Below, piece by piece: positions 9,117 through 17,647 of a stretch of 64,000 nucleotides of DNA. Where the stretch lies: positions 16,744 to 80,743 of the forward strand of contig JBPOHI010000009.1 of the NCBI GenBank assembly GCA_052035735.1, read 5' to 3'. Position numbers and translations under genes: made by a program. Source of the DNA: JAGPDF01 sp052035735 (GTDB lineage: Bacteria; Acidobacteriota; Thermoanaerobaculia; Multivoradales; JAGPDF01). Below the pieces are notes generated by a model. It ran no database searches and was not told where the DNA came from. It saw nothing but the letters and a program-made list of their open reading frames with translations. The number at the start of each line of letters is the position of its first letter. Position 1 is the stretch's first letter.

Positions 9117-11831
9117 ATGAGGACGACTCCGATTATCGAGATGGACAAGCGTTTCGATCCGAAGAGCTACGAGAGCCGCTGGCAGGAGGAGTGGGCCGAG
9201 CGGGGTTACTTCGTCTGCCAGGTACCGCCCTCCTCGCCGGAGCAAAGCGCCGGCGAAGCGCCGCGCGCCTACTGCATCATGATCCCGCCGCCGAACATCA
9301 CCGGCAAGCTGCACATGGGGCATGCCCTGCAGTCGACTCTCCAGGACCTGCTGACGCGCTGGCGGCGGATGCAGGGCCGCAACTCTCTCTGGCTTCCCGG
9401 CACCGACCATGCCGGAATCGCGACCCAGTTGATGGTCGAGCGAGATCTGGCGAAAGAGGGCAAGTCGCGCCACGACCTCGGGCGTGAGGCCTTCCTCGCA
9501 CGCGTCTGGGCATGGAAGGAGCAGTATCAGGGGAACATCCGGCGCCAGCTCGACCTCCTCGGCGCCTCCTGCGACTGGACCCGGGAGCGCTTCACACTCG
9601 ATGAAGGCTTGTCACGCGCCGTCCGCGAGGCCTTCGTGGTTCTCTACCAGCAAGGCCGTATTACCCGCGGCGAGTATCTCGTCAACTGGTCCACCGGGTT
9701 GGATACAGCCATCTCCGACCTCGAAGTCGAGATGCGCCAGGTCCAGGACAAGCTGTGGCAGATCGCCTATCCGATCGACGGCAGCGAAGAGCGCGTGGTG
9801 GTGGCTACCACGCGCCCCGAGACGCTCCTGGGCGACACAGCGCTGGCGGTCCATCCCGAAGACGAGCGCTACCGCCATCTGCTCGGGCGACAGGCCGTCG
9901 TGCCGGTCGCCGGACGCCTGATTCCCATCATCGCCGACGAGTCGGTGGAGCGGGAGTTCGGCACCGGCGTGGTCAAGGTGACGCCGTACCATGACCCGGC
10001 GGACTTCGAGACCGGCAAGCGCCACGGCCTTCCCGGAATCCAGGTCATCGACCGCAAGGGACGGATGACCGCCGCCGCCGGCGCGGAGTTCGTCGGCCTC
10101 GAGGTCGAGGCGGCGCGCGAGCTGTTGCTCGGCAAGCTCCGCGAGTCCGGCCTGCTGGTGCGCGAAGAGGACTTCCTGCACAACGTCGGCTTCTGCCAGC
10201 GCAGCGGCGTGCGAGTGCAGCCGCTCATGTCGACCCAATGGTTCTGCGACGTGTCGTCGATGGCCGCGGAGGCACTCGCGGCGCACCGTGACGGCCGTCT
10301 CGATCTCGTTCCGGCTTCGTGGGGCAAGACCTGGGAGCACTGGCTGCAGAACATCCGTCCGTGGTGCATCTCGCGCCAGCTCTGGTGGGGCCATCAGATC
10401 CCCGCCTGGTACGACGAGGCCGGGAACTGCTTCGTCGCGCGCTCGGTCGCCGAGGCCGCCGCCCAGGCCGGGCACGACCGCCTGACGCAGGACGGCGACG
10501 TGCTCGACACCTGGTTCTCCTCGGCGCTCTGGCCCTTCTCGACGCTCGGCTGGCCCGACAGAACTCCTGATCTGGCCTATTTCTATCCGACTTCGGTGTT
10601 GATCACCGGCTTCGACATCCTGTTCTTCTGGGTGGCGCGCATGGTGATGATGGGACTCCACTTCACTGGCGAAAGTCCGTTCGCGCGCGTCCATCTCACC
10701 GGACTCGTCCGCGACGCCGAAGGCGTCAAGATGTCGAAGACGAAAGGCAACGTCCTCGACCCCGAGGATCTGGTCGAAGAGTACGGCGCCGACGCCGTGC
10801 GCTTCACGCTGGCGCTGCTCGACAGCCCCGGGCGCGACATCCCGCTCGATCCGGAGCGCATGGCGGGCTACCGGGCCTTCGGCAACAAGATCTGGAACGC
10901 CACGCGTTTCGCCCTCTCGAAGGTTGGCGACGCGCAGATTCCCGAATCGATCGATTTCGAGCGGCTCGCCCTGCCCGAGCGGTGGATCCTCTCACGACTA
11001 TCGACGACCGCCGAGCAGGTCAGCGAGCACCTGGAGGAGTTTCGCTTCGACCTCGCGTGTCGAGATCTCTACTTCTTCTTCTGGGGGGATCTATGCGACT
11101 GGTACATCGAAATGGCGAAGCCAGGCTTGGATCCGGGAAGCGAAAGGCTGCTAGTAAGGGAAGTGCTCCTGCTCGCTCTTGATCGCGCTCTTCGCCTTCT
11201 GCACCCGGTCATGCCGTTCCTGACCGAAGAGCTGTGGCAGAAGTTGCCCGGACACGAAGCAATTCATCCGCAGACGATCTGTTTGGCGAAGTTCCCCGAA
11301 GGAGTCGCGAGCTGGGAGCTCTCGGAGGTCGACGCCGAGCGAATGCGGCTGTTTCAAGAGATCGTCACGATTGTCCGCAACGAGCGCGCCGACAAGAAGC
11401 TGACGCACCGTGTCAAGGCTACTCTCTACTTGCAGCGCTCCAGAGCTGGAAGTTCCGCTCCTGTCGTCGAGCTGATCGAACTCCTGACCAGCGACGAAGT
11501 ACGAAGTCAACTTTCTACGATCGTCGGAGTGAGGGACATTCTCGTCGAAGGGCCTCCGCCCGGAGCGACCAACAAGCACGTACGCGCGGGCGGTGCGATG
11601 ACTGTCGTCTTCGACATTCCGGCAGAGGCGGTCGACTTGGGCAAGCTGCGGCTCTCGCTGACCGCCTGCGAGGACAACATCGCCAAGGTACGCGCGCGGC
11701 TGGAGAGTGCGGACTTCGCGGCCAAGGCGCCAGTCGCCGTCGTAGAAGGCGCGCGAAAGAACCTCGAGGCGCTGGAGCTCGAGCGCACTCGCCTGCGCGC
11801 GGCCCTCGGGCTGGGCACCGAGCCGGGCTGA
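9117..11831 (+). CDS. valS: Valyl-tRNA synthetase
   Basis: Class I synthetase charging tRNA-Val, 904 residues. HIGH-type signature HMGH at 66-69 in ITGKLHMGHAL, an editing domain inserted in the Rossmann fold, KMSKTKGN near residue 538, the anticodon-binding helical domain (WYIEMAKPGL), and a C-terminal coiled-coil arm (about the last 70 residues) that contacts the tRNA. ATG 9117 is taken; ATG 9141 (MDKRFDPKSY) is an alternative start. G+C falls locally to about 52-58% over 11341-11520 by hand count, against about 67% just before, with some rare codons, yet the frame and motifs are intact. Confidence 0.97.
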   Translation: MRTTPIIEMDKRFDPKSYESRWQEEWAERGYFVCQVPPSSPEQSAGEAPRAYCIMIPPPNITGKLHMGHALQSTLQDLLTRWRRMQGRNSLWLPGTDHAGIATQLMVERDLAKEGKSRHDLGREAFLARVWAWKEQYQGNIRRQLDLLGASCDWTRERFTLDEGLSRAVREAFVVLYQQGRITRGEYLVNWSTGLDTAISDLEVEMRQVQDKLWQIAYPIDGSEERVVVATTRPETLLGDTALAVHPEDERYRHLLGRQAVVPVAGRLIPIIADESVEREFGTGVVKVTPYHDPADFETGKRHGLPGIQVIDRKGRMTAAAGAEFVGLEVEAARELLLGKLRESGLLVREEDFLHNVGFCQRSGVRVQPLMSTQWFCDVSSMAAEALAAHRDGRLDLVPASWGKTWEHWLQNIRPWCISRQLWWGHQIPAWYDEAGNCFVARSVAEAAAQAGHDRLTQDGDVLDTWFSSALWPFSTLGWPDRTPDLAYFYPTSVLITGFDILFFWVARMVMMGLHFTGESPFARVHLTGLVRDAEGVKMSKTKGNVLDPEDLVEEYGADAVRFTLALLDSPGRDIPLDPERMAGYRAFGNKIWNATRFALSKVGDAQIPESIDFERLALPERWILSRLSTTAEQVSEHLEEFRFDLACRDLYFFFWGDLCDWYIEMAKPGLDPGSERLLVREVLLLALDRALRLLHPVMPFLTEELWQKLPGHEAIHPQTICLAKFPEGVASWELSEVDAERMRLFQEIVTIVRNERADKKLTHRVKATLYLQRSRAGSSAPVVELIELLTSDEVRSQLSTIVGVRDILVEGPPPGATNKHVRAGGAMTVVFDIPAEAVDLGKLRLSLTACEDNIAKVRARLESADFAAKAPVAVVEGARKNLEALELERTRLRAALGLGTEPG

Positions 11832-11834
11832 CTC

Positions 11835-12653
11835 TTGGCTGCCGCAGACGCGATTCCGACCGTCGAGGAGCTCTGCCAGGAGTGGCAGCGCGGTCTAGGC
11901 GGAGCGGCGGGTTCGCCGCTCAACGGCATCTTCGTCGCGCGTCTCGACTCCACGCAGCGGCTGGCCAGGACGCTTCTCGATCAGTGCGTGCACGAAGACG
12001 AGGGCCCGCTGCCCTTCGTCGTGGCGGCGCTCGAGCAGTCGGCTGGCCGCGGCCGGCAGGGACGCACATGGTGGAGCCCGGCGGGCAGTGGTCTGGCTGC
12101 CAGCCTCGTGCTGCCGGTGCCCGCAACGGACCGCCTGCAGCAGTTGCCCATCCGAACCGCCGTCGCTCTGGCCACTTTCGTTCAGGAGTTCACCGGAGCC
12201 GAGTGCCGGATCAAGTGGCCCAACGACCTCGTGGTCGGGCGCAAGAAGTGTGGCGGTATCCTCGTCGATGCCGTGACGCCGCCCGCTCCAGCCGATTGCT
12301 GGGCGATCGTCGGCTTCGGTCTCAACTACACCACACCGGAGGCCCGGCTGCTTCCCGAGTCCACTTCGGTGAGCGAGGAGGCCGCCGCTCATACGCTGGC
12401 GCCACCGCCGTTCCCTCGCTTCGTCATCGGCGGCATCACCTCTGTCTGGGAAGCGCTGACCAGCGACGCCTCGGATTGGATCGAACGCTTCGCCGCTCTC
12501 TCAGCGCACGCCGCCGGCGACAGGTTGCAGTTCGAGATCGGCGGCGAGCCAGTCGCGGGAGATTTCCTCGGCTTCGATGAGAACGGCTTTCTGAAGCTGG
12601 AGACCTCGACCGGAGAGCGGCGAATTCGATCGGGGGAGATCTACTCGTGGTGA
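11835..12653 (+). CDS. birA: Biotin--[acetyl-CoA carboxylase] ligase
   Basis: Attaches biotin to the carboxyl carrier protein through biotinyl-AMP. The ligase core shows SAGRGRQGRTWWSPAGSG (biotin/ATP loop) and KWPNDLVVGRKKCGGIL with the catalytic Lys, then a small C-terminal domain. At 272 residues it lacks the N-terminal winged helix of E. coli BirA, so it is a monofunctional group I ligase without repressor activity. Translation probably starts at TTG 11835, 3 bp after valS. The 3' end overlaps coaX by 7 bp, an arrangement (birA-coaX) common in bacteria. Confidence 0.92.
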   Translation: MAAADAIPTVEELCQEWQRGLGGAAGSPLNGIFVARLDSTQRLARTLLDQCVHEDEGPLPFVVAALEQSAGRGRQGRTWWSPAGSGLAASLVLPVPATDRLQQLPIRTAVALATFVQEFTGAECRIKWPNDLVVGRKKCGGILVDAVTPPAPADCWAIVGFGLNYTTPEARLLPESTSVSEEAAAHTLAPPPFPRFVIGGITSVWEALTSDASDWIERFAALSAHAAGDRLQFEIGGEPVAGDFLGFDENGFLKLETSTGERRIRSGEIYSW

Positions 12654-13441
12654 AATCGACAGCTGCCGCAGGCGTCCTCGTCGTCGTCGACGTAGGCAAC
12701 ACCAACACCGTTTTCGGGGTCTACCGCGGCGACGACCTGGTCGCGGACTTTCGCCTGTCGACGGATACGGAGCGCACGGCAGACGAGTACGGCGCGATGC
12801 TCCTGCCGCTCTTCGGCCGTGCCGGAATCGATCCGGCTTCGGCTTCGGCGGTGATCGTCTCCTCGGTGGTGCCGCCGCTCAACATGACGCTCAACCGTCT
12901 CTCCTCGGAGTTCTTCGGTCGGCCGCCGCTCTATGTGGAGCCCGGGATCCGCACCGGAATGCCGATCCGCTACGACAATCCTGCGGAGGTGGGAGCCGAT
13001 CGGATCGTCAATGCGGTCGCGGCGCGCGAGCTCTACGGCGCTCCGGTGGTGGTGGTGGACTTCGGAACGGCGACCACCTTCGATCTGGTCAACGCCGCGG
13101 GAGAGTACGCCGGCGGCATCATCGCTCCGGGCATCCTGATCTCGGCCGAAGCCCTGTTCGCTCACGCCTCGCGCCTCTATCGCGTCGATGTGCGACGTCC
13201 GGCCGAACTCATCGGGCGCAACACCGTCGGAGCGATGCAGGCGGGGATCTACTTCGGATACATCGGTCTGGTGGACGGCATCCTCGAGCGGCTCCAGGCG
13301 GAGGTTCCTGGTTTGCGCGAAATCGTCGCGACCGGAGGCCAGGCCGAGCTCATCGCATCCGGTTCGCGTTTCATCCGCAAGACCGAACCGCTCCTTACGA
13401 TGATCGGTCTGAAGCTGATTCATGAACGCAACCGCGCCTGA
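12647..13441 (+). CDS. coaX: Type III pantothenate kinase
   Basis: Phosphorylates pantothenate, the first step of coenzyme A synthesis. The ASKHA-fold motifs are present: VVDVGNTNTVFGVY (phosphate 1), GADRIVNAVAA, and VVVDFGTATTFD (phosphate 2), over 264 residues, the normal length. GTG 12647 overlaps birA by 7 bp (a second GTG is the next codon). Grouping with birA links two cofactor-attachment functions. The 3' end overlaps the next gene by 20 bp. Confidence 0.95.
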   Translation: MVKSTAAAGVLVVVDVGNTNTVFGVYRGDDLVADFRLSTDTERTADEYGAMLLPLFGRAGIDPASASAVIVSSVVPPLNMTLNRLSSEFFGRPPLYVEPGIRTGMPIRYDNPAEVGADRIVNAVAARELYGAPVVVVDFGTATTFDLVNAAGEYAGGIIAPGILISAEALFAHASRLYRVDVRRPAELIGRNTVGAMQAGIYFGYIGLVDGILERLQAEVPGLREIVATGGQAELIASGSRFIRKTEPLLTMIGLKLIHERNRA

Positions 13442-14129
13442 CGTACCTCCTTCCGCCGAGGACCATACCTACTTCCTCGCCATAGAAAAGAGCTTCCTCG
13501 GCCTGCGCAAGAAGGCGGCGCTGCTCACTGCGGCCGACTGGCAGGAGGCCCAGAACTGGCACCGGCAGGGAATCCCTGTCGAGCTCGTGCAGGACGTGAT
13601 GGAGAAGCTCTTCGAACGTCAGCGGGCGAAGAGCGGGCGGACGATTTCGGGCCTGCGCTACTTTCGCTCCGCAGTCGCGGCGGCCTGGGAAGAACTGCTC
13701 GCGCTCAAGGCCGGGGGCCGCGCCGAGGCTGCGCCGCCGCTGCCGGTCTCGTCGCGCCTGGCCCATCTCGCCGCCTGCCTGCCGGCTTCACTGCCGCAGC
13801 GCGAGCGTTGGACGGAGGCCATGTCCGCGCTCGCGGACACCGGAGAGCCCCACGAGGTCGAGGCCGCCTTGCGCGCACTCGACGCCGACCTCCTGGCGTC
13901 GCTGCGTGCAGGCCTCGATGAGGCCGACCGCCTGGGTCTCGCCCGCCAGGTCGACCAGGCGCTCGCCCGGCTACGGGACCGCCTGCCGCCAGAGGAGCTC
14001 GGGATCGCGAGCGCTCGCCTGGCCGAGCAACTCTTGCGTCGCCGCTTCGACGTGCCGGTGCTGTCCCTGTTCTCGCCGGAGGCGCGCGGGGAAGGCGAAT
14101 TCGTCTCGCTGCGAGATTCCGCGGGCTGA
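13422..14129 (+). CDS. Conserved-looking helical protein of unknown function
   Basis: 235 residues. The first 90 residues are helical and look conserved (YFLAIEKSFLGLRKK, then DWQEAQNWHRQGIPVELV), the pattern of a small all-alpha domain I recall next to coaX or replication genes in acidobacteria and deltaproteobacteria but cannot name. The middle is Ala/Pro-rich, and the C-terminal third is again helical (leucine-rich, ending in a stretch RLAEQLLRRRFDVPVL). No signal peptide, membrane segment or catalytic motif is visible. It overlaps coaX by 20 bp, so it is translated from the same mRNA. Confidence 0.7.
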   Translation: MNATAPDVPPSAEDHTYFLAIEKSFLGLRKKAALLTAADWQEAQNWHRQGIPVELVQDVMEKLFERQRAKSGRTISGLRYFRSAVAAAWEELLALKAGGRAEAAPPLPVSSRLAHLAACLPASLPQRERWTEAMSALADTGEPHEVEAALRALDADLLASLRAGLDEADRLGLARQVDQALARLRDRLPPEELGIASARLAEQLLRRRFDVPVLSLFSPEARGEGEFVSLRDSAG

Positions 14130-14146
14130 ATCCGTCTTTAGCAGGT

Positions 14147-16423
14147 GTGAAGAAGTCGCCCGCACCTGCCGCCTTTCCTGCTGTCCTCTTTCTCTGCTCG
14201 ACCTATCTCGGCGGACTCCTGCTGCCGACACCGGTCGGCGCGCTGGCCATAGGCCTCGCGCTGTCCGCGGCCCTGCGTGGGCGTGCCGGAATGCGCCTGG
14301 GCGCGCTGCTTTTCGGCCTGCTGATCGCCCGGCTCGATGCAAGTGGAATTCCTCAGGGGTGGGACGAAGGCAGGCCGGTGGAGGCTGCGGGCAGGGTCGC
14401 CGGCGCCTGGCGCCCCGAACTCGGTGGCGCCAGCGCCCCGCTCGAGCTGACGGCCCTGCGCCAGGGGCGCCGGCTCTGGGTCGGTAGGCTCACGGTCCGC
14501 TGGGACCTTGCGGGCGACGGCGAGCTTCCACCCCCGGGCAGTCGGGTTCGCCTGCGGGGGAATGTCGGCCGGGCGCCTGGGTTCGCCAATGCCCACACCG
14601 TACCGCCCGGTGACTATCGCCTGCGGGTGAAGTCGAAGCGGCTGGTGAAGATCGAGAGCGTTCCGTCGTGGTTTCCGCGGGCTCTCGCCGGGTTGCGGGA
14701 AACGGTCGACCGTCCGCTCAGCGCGGCAGCGGCTCGGCATCCCGGTGTTGGATATGCGCGCGGTCTGCTGCTGGGCGAGCTCGACGCGGTGCCGGCCAGC
14801 GAGCGCCTTGCGTTTCGCCGCTCGGGTCTCGCGCACCTCCTGGCGGTGTCCGGCATGAACGTGGCGCTGATCGCCGGAGTCGCGGCGGCGCTGACCTCCT
14901 TCTGCGGTCGCGCTCTGCGCCTGGCCGCGGTCTCTTCGGCGGTGCTGCTGCACCTGGCCCTGGTCGGGCCGGTACCGTCGCTCCTGCGTGCGACTCTGAT
15001 GGCGGCGACCGGTATCCTCGGCCTCGTACTCGAACGCCGGACGCTCGCGTTGCAGGCGCTTGCGCTCGCCGCCTCGGCCATGGTCATGCTCGATCCGAAA
15101 CTGGTGGGCGACCTGGGTTTCTGCCTCTCCTGCTCGGCGACGTTCGGGCTCGTGGTGATCGCACCGGTCCTGCTCAGAGGGTGGAGCGAGTCACGCCGTC
15201 CGCTCGTCCTTGCGCTCGCAGTCTCCTGGGCGGCGCAGGCCGCCACCTTGCCCTGGGCGCTCGCGGCTTTCTCTTACGTTTCGCCGGCGGCGCCGCTGCT
15301 CAATCTCCTCGCGGTGCCGCTCGCCGGTTTCCTGCTCGTGGCGGCGCTCGGCTGGATTGTCATGGCTCTCGCAGTGCCGACCTGGGGTGACACGACGGCG
15401 CTGGCGCTCGATCTCCTGGCCGTTCCCTTTCGCCAGCTGCCCTCGTTGCCTACCGGTCCCTGGCTCGTCTTGCCCATACCGCCGTCCTGGGGATTGGGTC
15501 TGGCGCTCGCCACCGTCGCGCTGGTTGCCGCCAGGAATCCCCATTCGGCGCGCCGCGCACTCCTACTCGGGCTGTTGCTCACCGCTCGCCCCGCCGTCCG
15601 GACGCCGTTGCGCGATGAGGCGGAGTGGACGGTAGCCGATGTAGGGCAGGGAGACGGTTCGCTCCTGCGGTTCGGCGGGCACGCCATGCTGATCGATGGC
15701 GGCGGAAGCTCGAGCGTTCGGCGTGGACGGGATTTTGCGACCCAGATCTGGCTGCCCCTGCTGGCCGAGCGGGGCATCGCTCGGCTGGACGTGGTCGTCG
15801 TGAGCCACGGCGACGGCGATCACTGCGGCGGCCTGCTCGATGTCGCGAGCTATGTCGCGATCGCAGAGGTCTGGGCGACGCCGGAGCTCATGGAAACCGC
15901 CTGTGTTCGGGAACTGCGCGAGCTTTCGCGAGCGCGCTTCCGCCCCCTTGTGCGCGGCGAACGGGCGTCCGTCGGAGGGCTGGAGTTCGAAGTGCTCGGC
16001 CCGTCGCGGGAGGGCAGCGCGAAGGACAACGATCGCTCGCTGGTCCTCGCGGTCGAGGCGGCGGGGAGGAGGCTCCTGTTCACCGGGGACATCGAACGGC
16101 GTGCCGAGCTCGAGCTGCTCGCCGGCGAGCCGGAGAGTCTGCGGTGCGATCTGCTGAAGGTCGCGCACCACGGGTCGGGGACGTCGTCGAGCGAACGATT
16201 CCTCGCCGCCGCCGGAGCCCGCCTCGCGGTCGTCTCTTGCGGCGTCGGAAATCGCTTCGGTCATCCGGCTCCGGAGGTCGTCGAGCGCCTTTCGGCCGAT
16301 GGCCGGCGAGTGCTGCGGACCGATCAGGTCGGCAGCGTCGTCCTCCACTGGCGTCACGGCGGTCCGCTGGCAATCGACCTCCCCGGCGCTCCGCGGACGG
16401 TGCTGCCGCCCGGCAGCGGGTAG
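14147..16423 (+). CDS. comEC: ComEC/Rec2-type DNA-uptake channel
   Basis: Polytopic membrane protein (758 aa) that passes single-stranded DNA across the inner membrane during natural transformation. It has an N-terminal DUF4131-like segment with two membrane helices, the competence core with the family motif HLLAVSGMNVALIAG near residue 235, many further helices, and a C-terminal periplasmic metallo-beta-lactamase domain with SHGDGDHCGG (HxxxDH) and KVAHHGSGTSS. GTG 14147 follows the previous gene by 17 bp. ComEA is not adjacent. Taken with a GspH-like pilin at 25641 it hints at competence, but that is inference. Confidence 0.92.
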   Translation: MKKSPAPAAFPAVLFLCSTYLGGLLLPTPVGALAIGLALSAALRGRAGMRLGALLFGLLIARLDASGIPQGWDEGRPVEAAGRVAGAWRPELGGASAPLELTALRQGRRLWVGRLTVRWDLAGDGELPPPGSRVRLRGNVGRAPGFANAHTVPPGDYRLRVKSKRLVKIESVPSWFPRALAGLRETVDRPLSAAAARHPGVGYARGLLLGELDAVPASERLAFRRSGLAHLLAVSGMNVALIAGVAAALTSFCGRALRLAAVSSAVLLHLALVGPVPSLLRATLMAATGILGLVLERRTLALQALALAASAMVMLDPKLVGDLGFCLSCSATFGLVVIAPVLLRGWSESRRPLVLALAVSWAAQAATLPWALAAFSYVSPAAPLLNLLAVPLAGFLLVAALGWIVMALAVPTWGDTTALALDLLAVPFRQLPSLPTGPWLVLPIPPSWGLGLALATVALVAARNPHSARRALLLGLLLTARPAVRTPLRDEAEWTVADVGQGDGSLLRFGGHAMLIDGGGSSSVRRGRDFATQIWLPLLAERGIARLDVVVVSHGDGDHCGGLLDVASYVAIAEVWATPELMETACVRELRELSRARFRPLVRGERASVGGLEFEVLGPSREGSAKDNDRSLVLAVEAAGRRLLFTGDIERRAELELLAGEPESLRCDLLKVAHHGSGTSSSERFLAAAGARLAVVSCGVGNRFGHPAPEVVERLSADGRRVLRTDQVGSVVLHWRHGGPLAIDLPGAPRTVLPPGSG

Positions 16424-16426
16424 ACT
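16421..16426 (+). promoter_or_regulatory. Candidate -10 box of miaA
   Basis: TAGACT, overlapping the comEC stop codon and ending 10 nt before ATG 16437. It resembles the -10 of the ribH promoter exactly. No clear -35; the implied leader is about 4 nt. Confidence 0.3.
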
Positions 16427-16436
16427 TGCCGGACGG

Positions 16437-17417
16437 ATGTCCGGGATCATCGCCATCGTCGGTCCGACCGCGTCGGGAAAAAGCTCGCTGGGACTCGCGC
16501 TCGCCGAGGCCCTGGGCGGCGAGATCGTCAACGCCGACGCGTTGCAGGTCTACCGCGGATTCGACATCGGTACCGCGAAGCCGACGCGCGACGAGCGGCT
16601 TCGGGTGCCGCATCATCTCGTCGACATTCTCGATCCAAGCGAGCGCTACTCAGCCGGCGAGTTCGCTCGCCGCGCCAGGGCCGCCATCGCGGAGATCGCC
16701 GGGCGCGGGCGGACGGCGATCCTCGTAGGGGGCAGCGGACTGTACTTGCGTGCACTTTGGTCGGGAATCGCCCCACTGCCGCCTGTGAACACAGTGGTGC
16801 GCGGCGAGCTCCTCGAACGGCTCGAGAAGGACGGGCTCGCGTCGCTCTACTCCCAGCTCGCAGTGCTCGATCCGGCGACGGCGAATCGGCTCGGGGCCGG
16901 CGACACCCAACGGATCCTGCGGGCGCTGGAGGTCGCGCTCGCTACCGGCGATACGTTGACCACCTGGATCGCGCGTCAGCCGTTCGGGACAGAGCCCGTG
17001 AGCATGCGCAAGATCGGATTGACGCTTCCGCGGGGCCTTCTGTACGATGCCATCGCGGCTCGTGTGGCTGCCATGGTCGATGCAGGTTGGCTCAACGAGG
17101 TGCGCGCGCTGTTGGCTGGAGGCGTCGACCGGGGGAGCCCGGCGTTCCAGGCGATCGGCTACCGGGATTGGCTCGGCTTCCTGGATGGCGAGGCCGGATT
17201 GGAGGCAACGCAGCAGAAGGTGGTCACGTTGACGCGACGCTTTGCCAAGCGCCAGGAGACCTGGTTTCGGCGCGAGACGGGGGTCGAATGGTGGGATGCG
17301 CGAGCGAGCGTGGAGTGCTTGAAGTCGCTCTTGCAGAGGCCTGCAGTCGCAGGTGGTGAGCCGGAGAAGATCGCCGGAATCGCAGAGCCAACCGGTGCAC
17401 CGGGCGGCGGAGGGTAG
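16437..17417 (+). CDS. miaA: tRNA dimethylallyltransferase
   Basis: Transfers the dimethylallyl group to A37 of tRNAs reading UNN codons. P-loop IVGPTASGKSSLG at the N-terminus, the substrate motif NADALQVYRGFDIGTAKP, VGGSGLYLRALW, and the C-terminal YRDWLGFL and RRFAKRQETWFRR motifs. 326 residues, normal length. The open frame extends to 16299 but overlaps comEC; ATG 16437 begins right at the conserved start. hfq follows 1 bp after its stop, the same miaA-hfq pairing as in E. coli. Confidence 0.96.
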   Translation: MSGIIAIVGPTASGKSSLGLALAEALGGEIVNADALQVYRGFDIGTAKPTRDERLRVPHHLVDILDPSERYSAGEFARRARAAIAEIAGRGRTAILVGGSGLYLRALWSGIAPLPPVNTVVRGELLERLEKDGLASLYSQLAVLDPATANRLGAGDTQRILRALEVALATGDTLTTWIARQPFGTEPVSMRKIGLTLPRGLLYDAIAARVAAMVDAGWLNEVRALLAGGVDRGSPAFQAIGYRDWLGFLDGEAGLEATQQKVVTLTRRFAKRQETWFRRETGVEWWDARASVECLKSLLQRPAVAGGEPEKIAGIAEPTGAPGGGG

Positions 17418-17418
17418 G

Positions 17419-17631
17419 ATGAACAAACCGAGCATCAACATCCAGGACGGCTTTCTCTTCCAGAGTCTGAAGGACGGTCGAGCGATGAGTATCGAGCTCG
17501 TCACCGGGAAGCATCTCGAGGGCAAGATCCGCCGCTTCGACCGCTTTGCGGTCGTGGTGGAGCTCGCGGGGCGGGAAGTCATGGTCTACAAGCACGCCAT
17601 CGCGACCATCGCTCACTCGGGCGAAGGCTGA
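17419..17631 (+). CDS. hfq: RNA chaperone Hfq
   Basis: 70-residue Sm-like hexameric RNA chaperone that pairs small RNAs with mRNAs. Proximal-face residues are visible: Gln9 (INIQDGFL) and the Sm2 motif VYKHAIATI (Lys58, His59). It has almost no disordered C-terminal tail, unlike the E. coli protein. The start is ATG 17419 with GGAGGG upstream; a longer in-frame extension to 17353 would overlap miaA and adds nothing conserved. It is co-transcribed with miaA. Confidence 0.95.
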   Translation: MNKPSINIQDGFLFQSLKDGRAMSIELVTGKHLEGKIRRFDRFAVVVELAGREVMVYKHAIATIAHSGEG

Positions 17632-17647
17632 CCGGCAGCTCCCGAAC

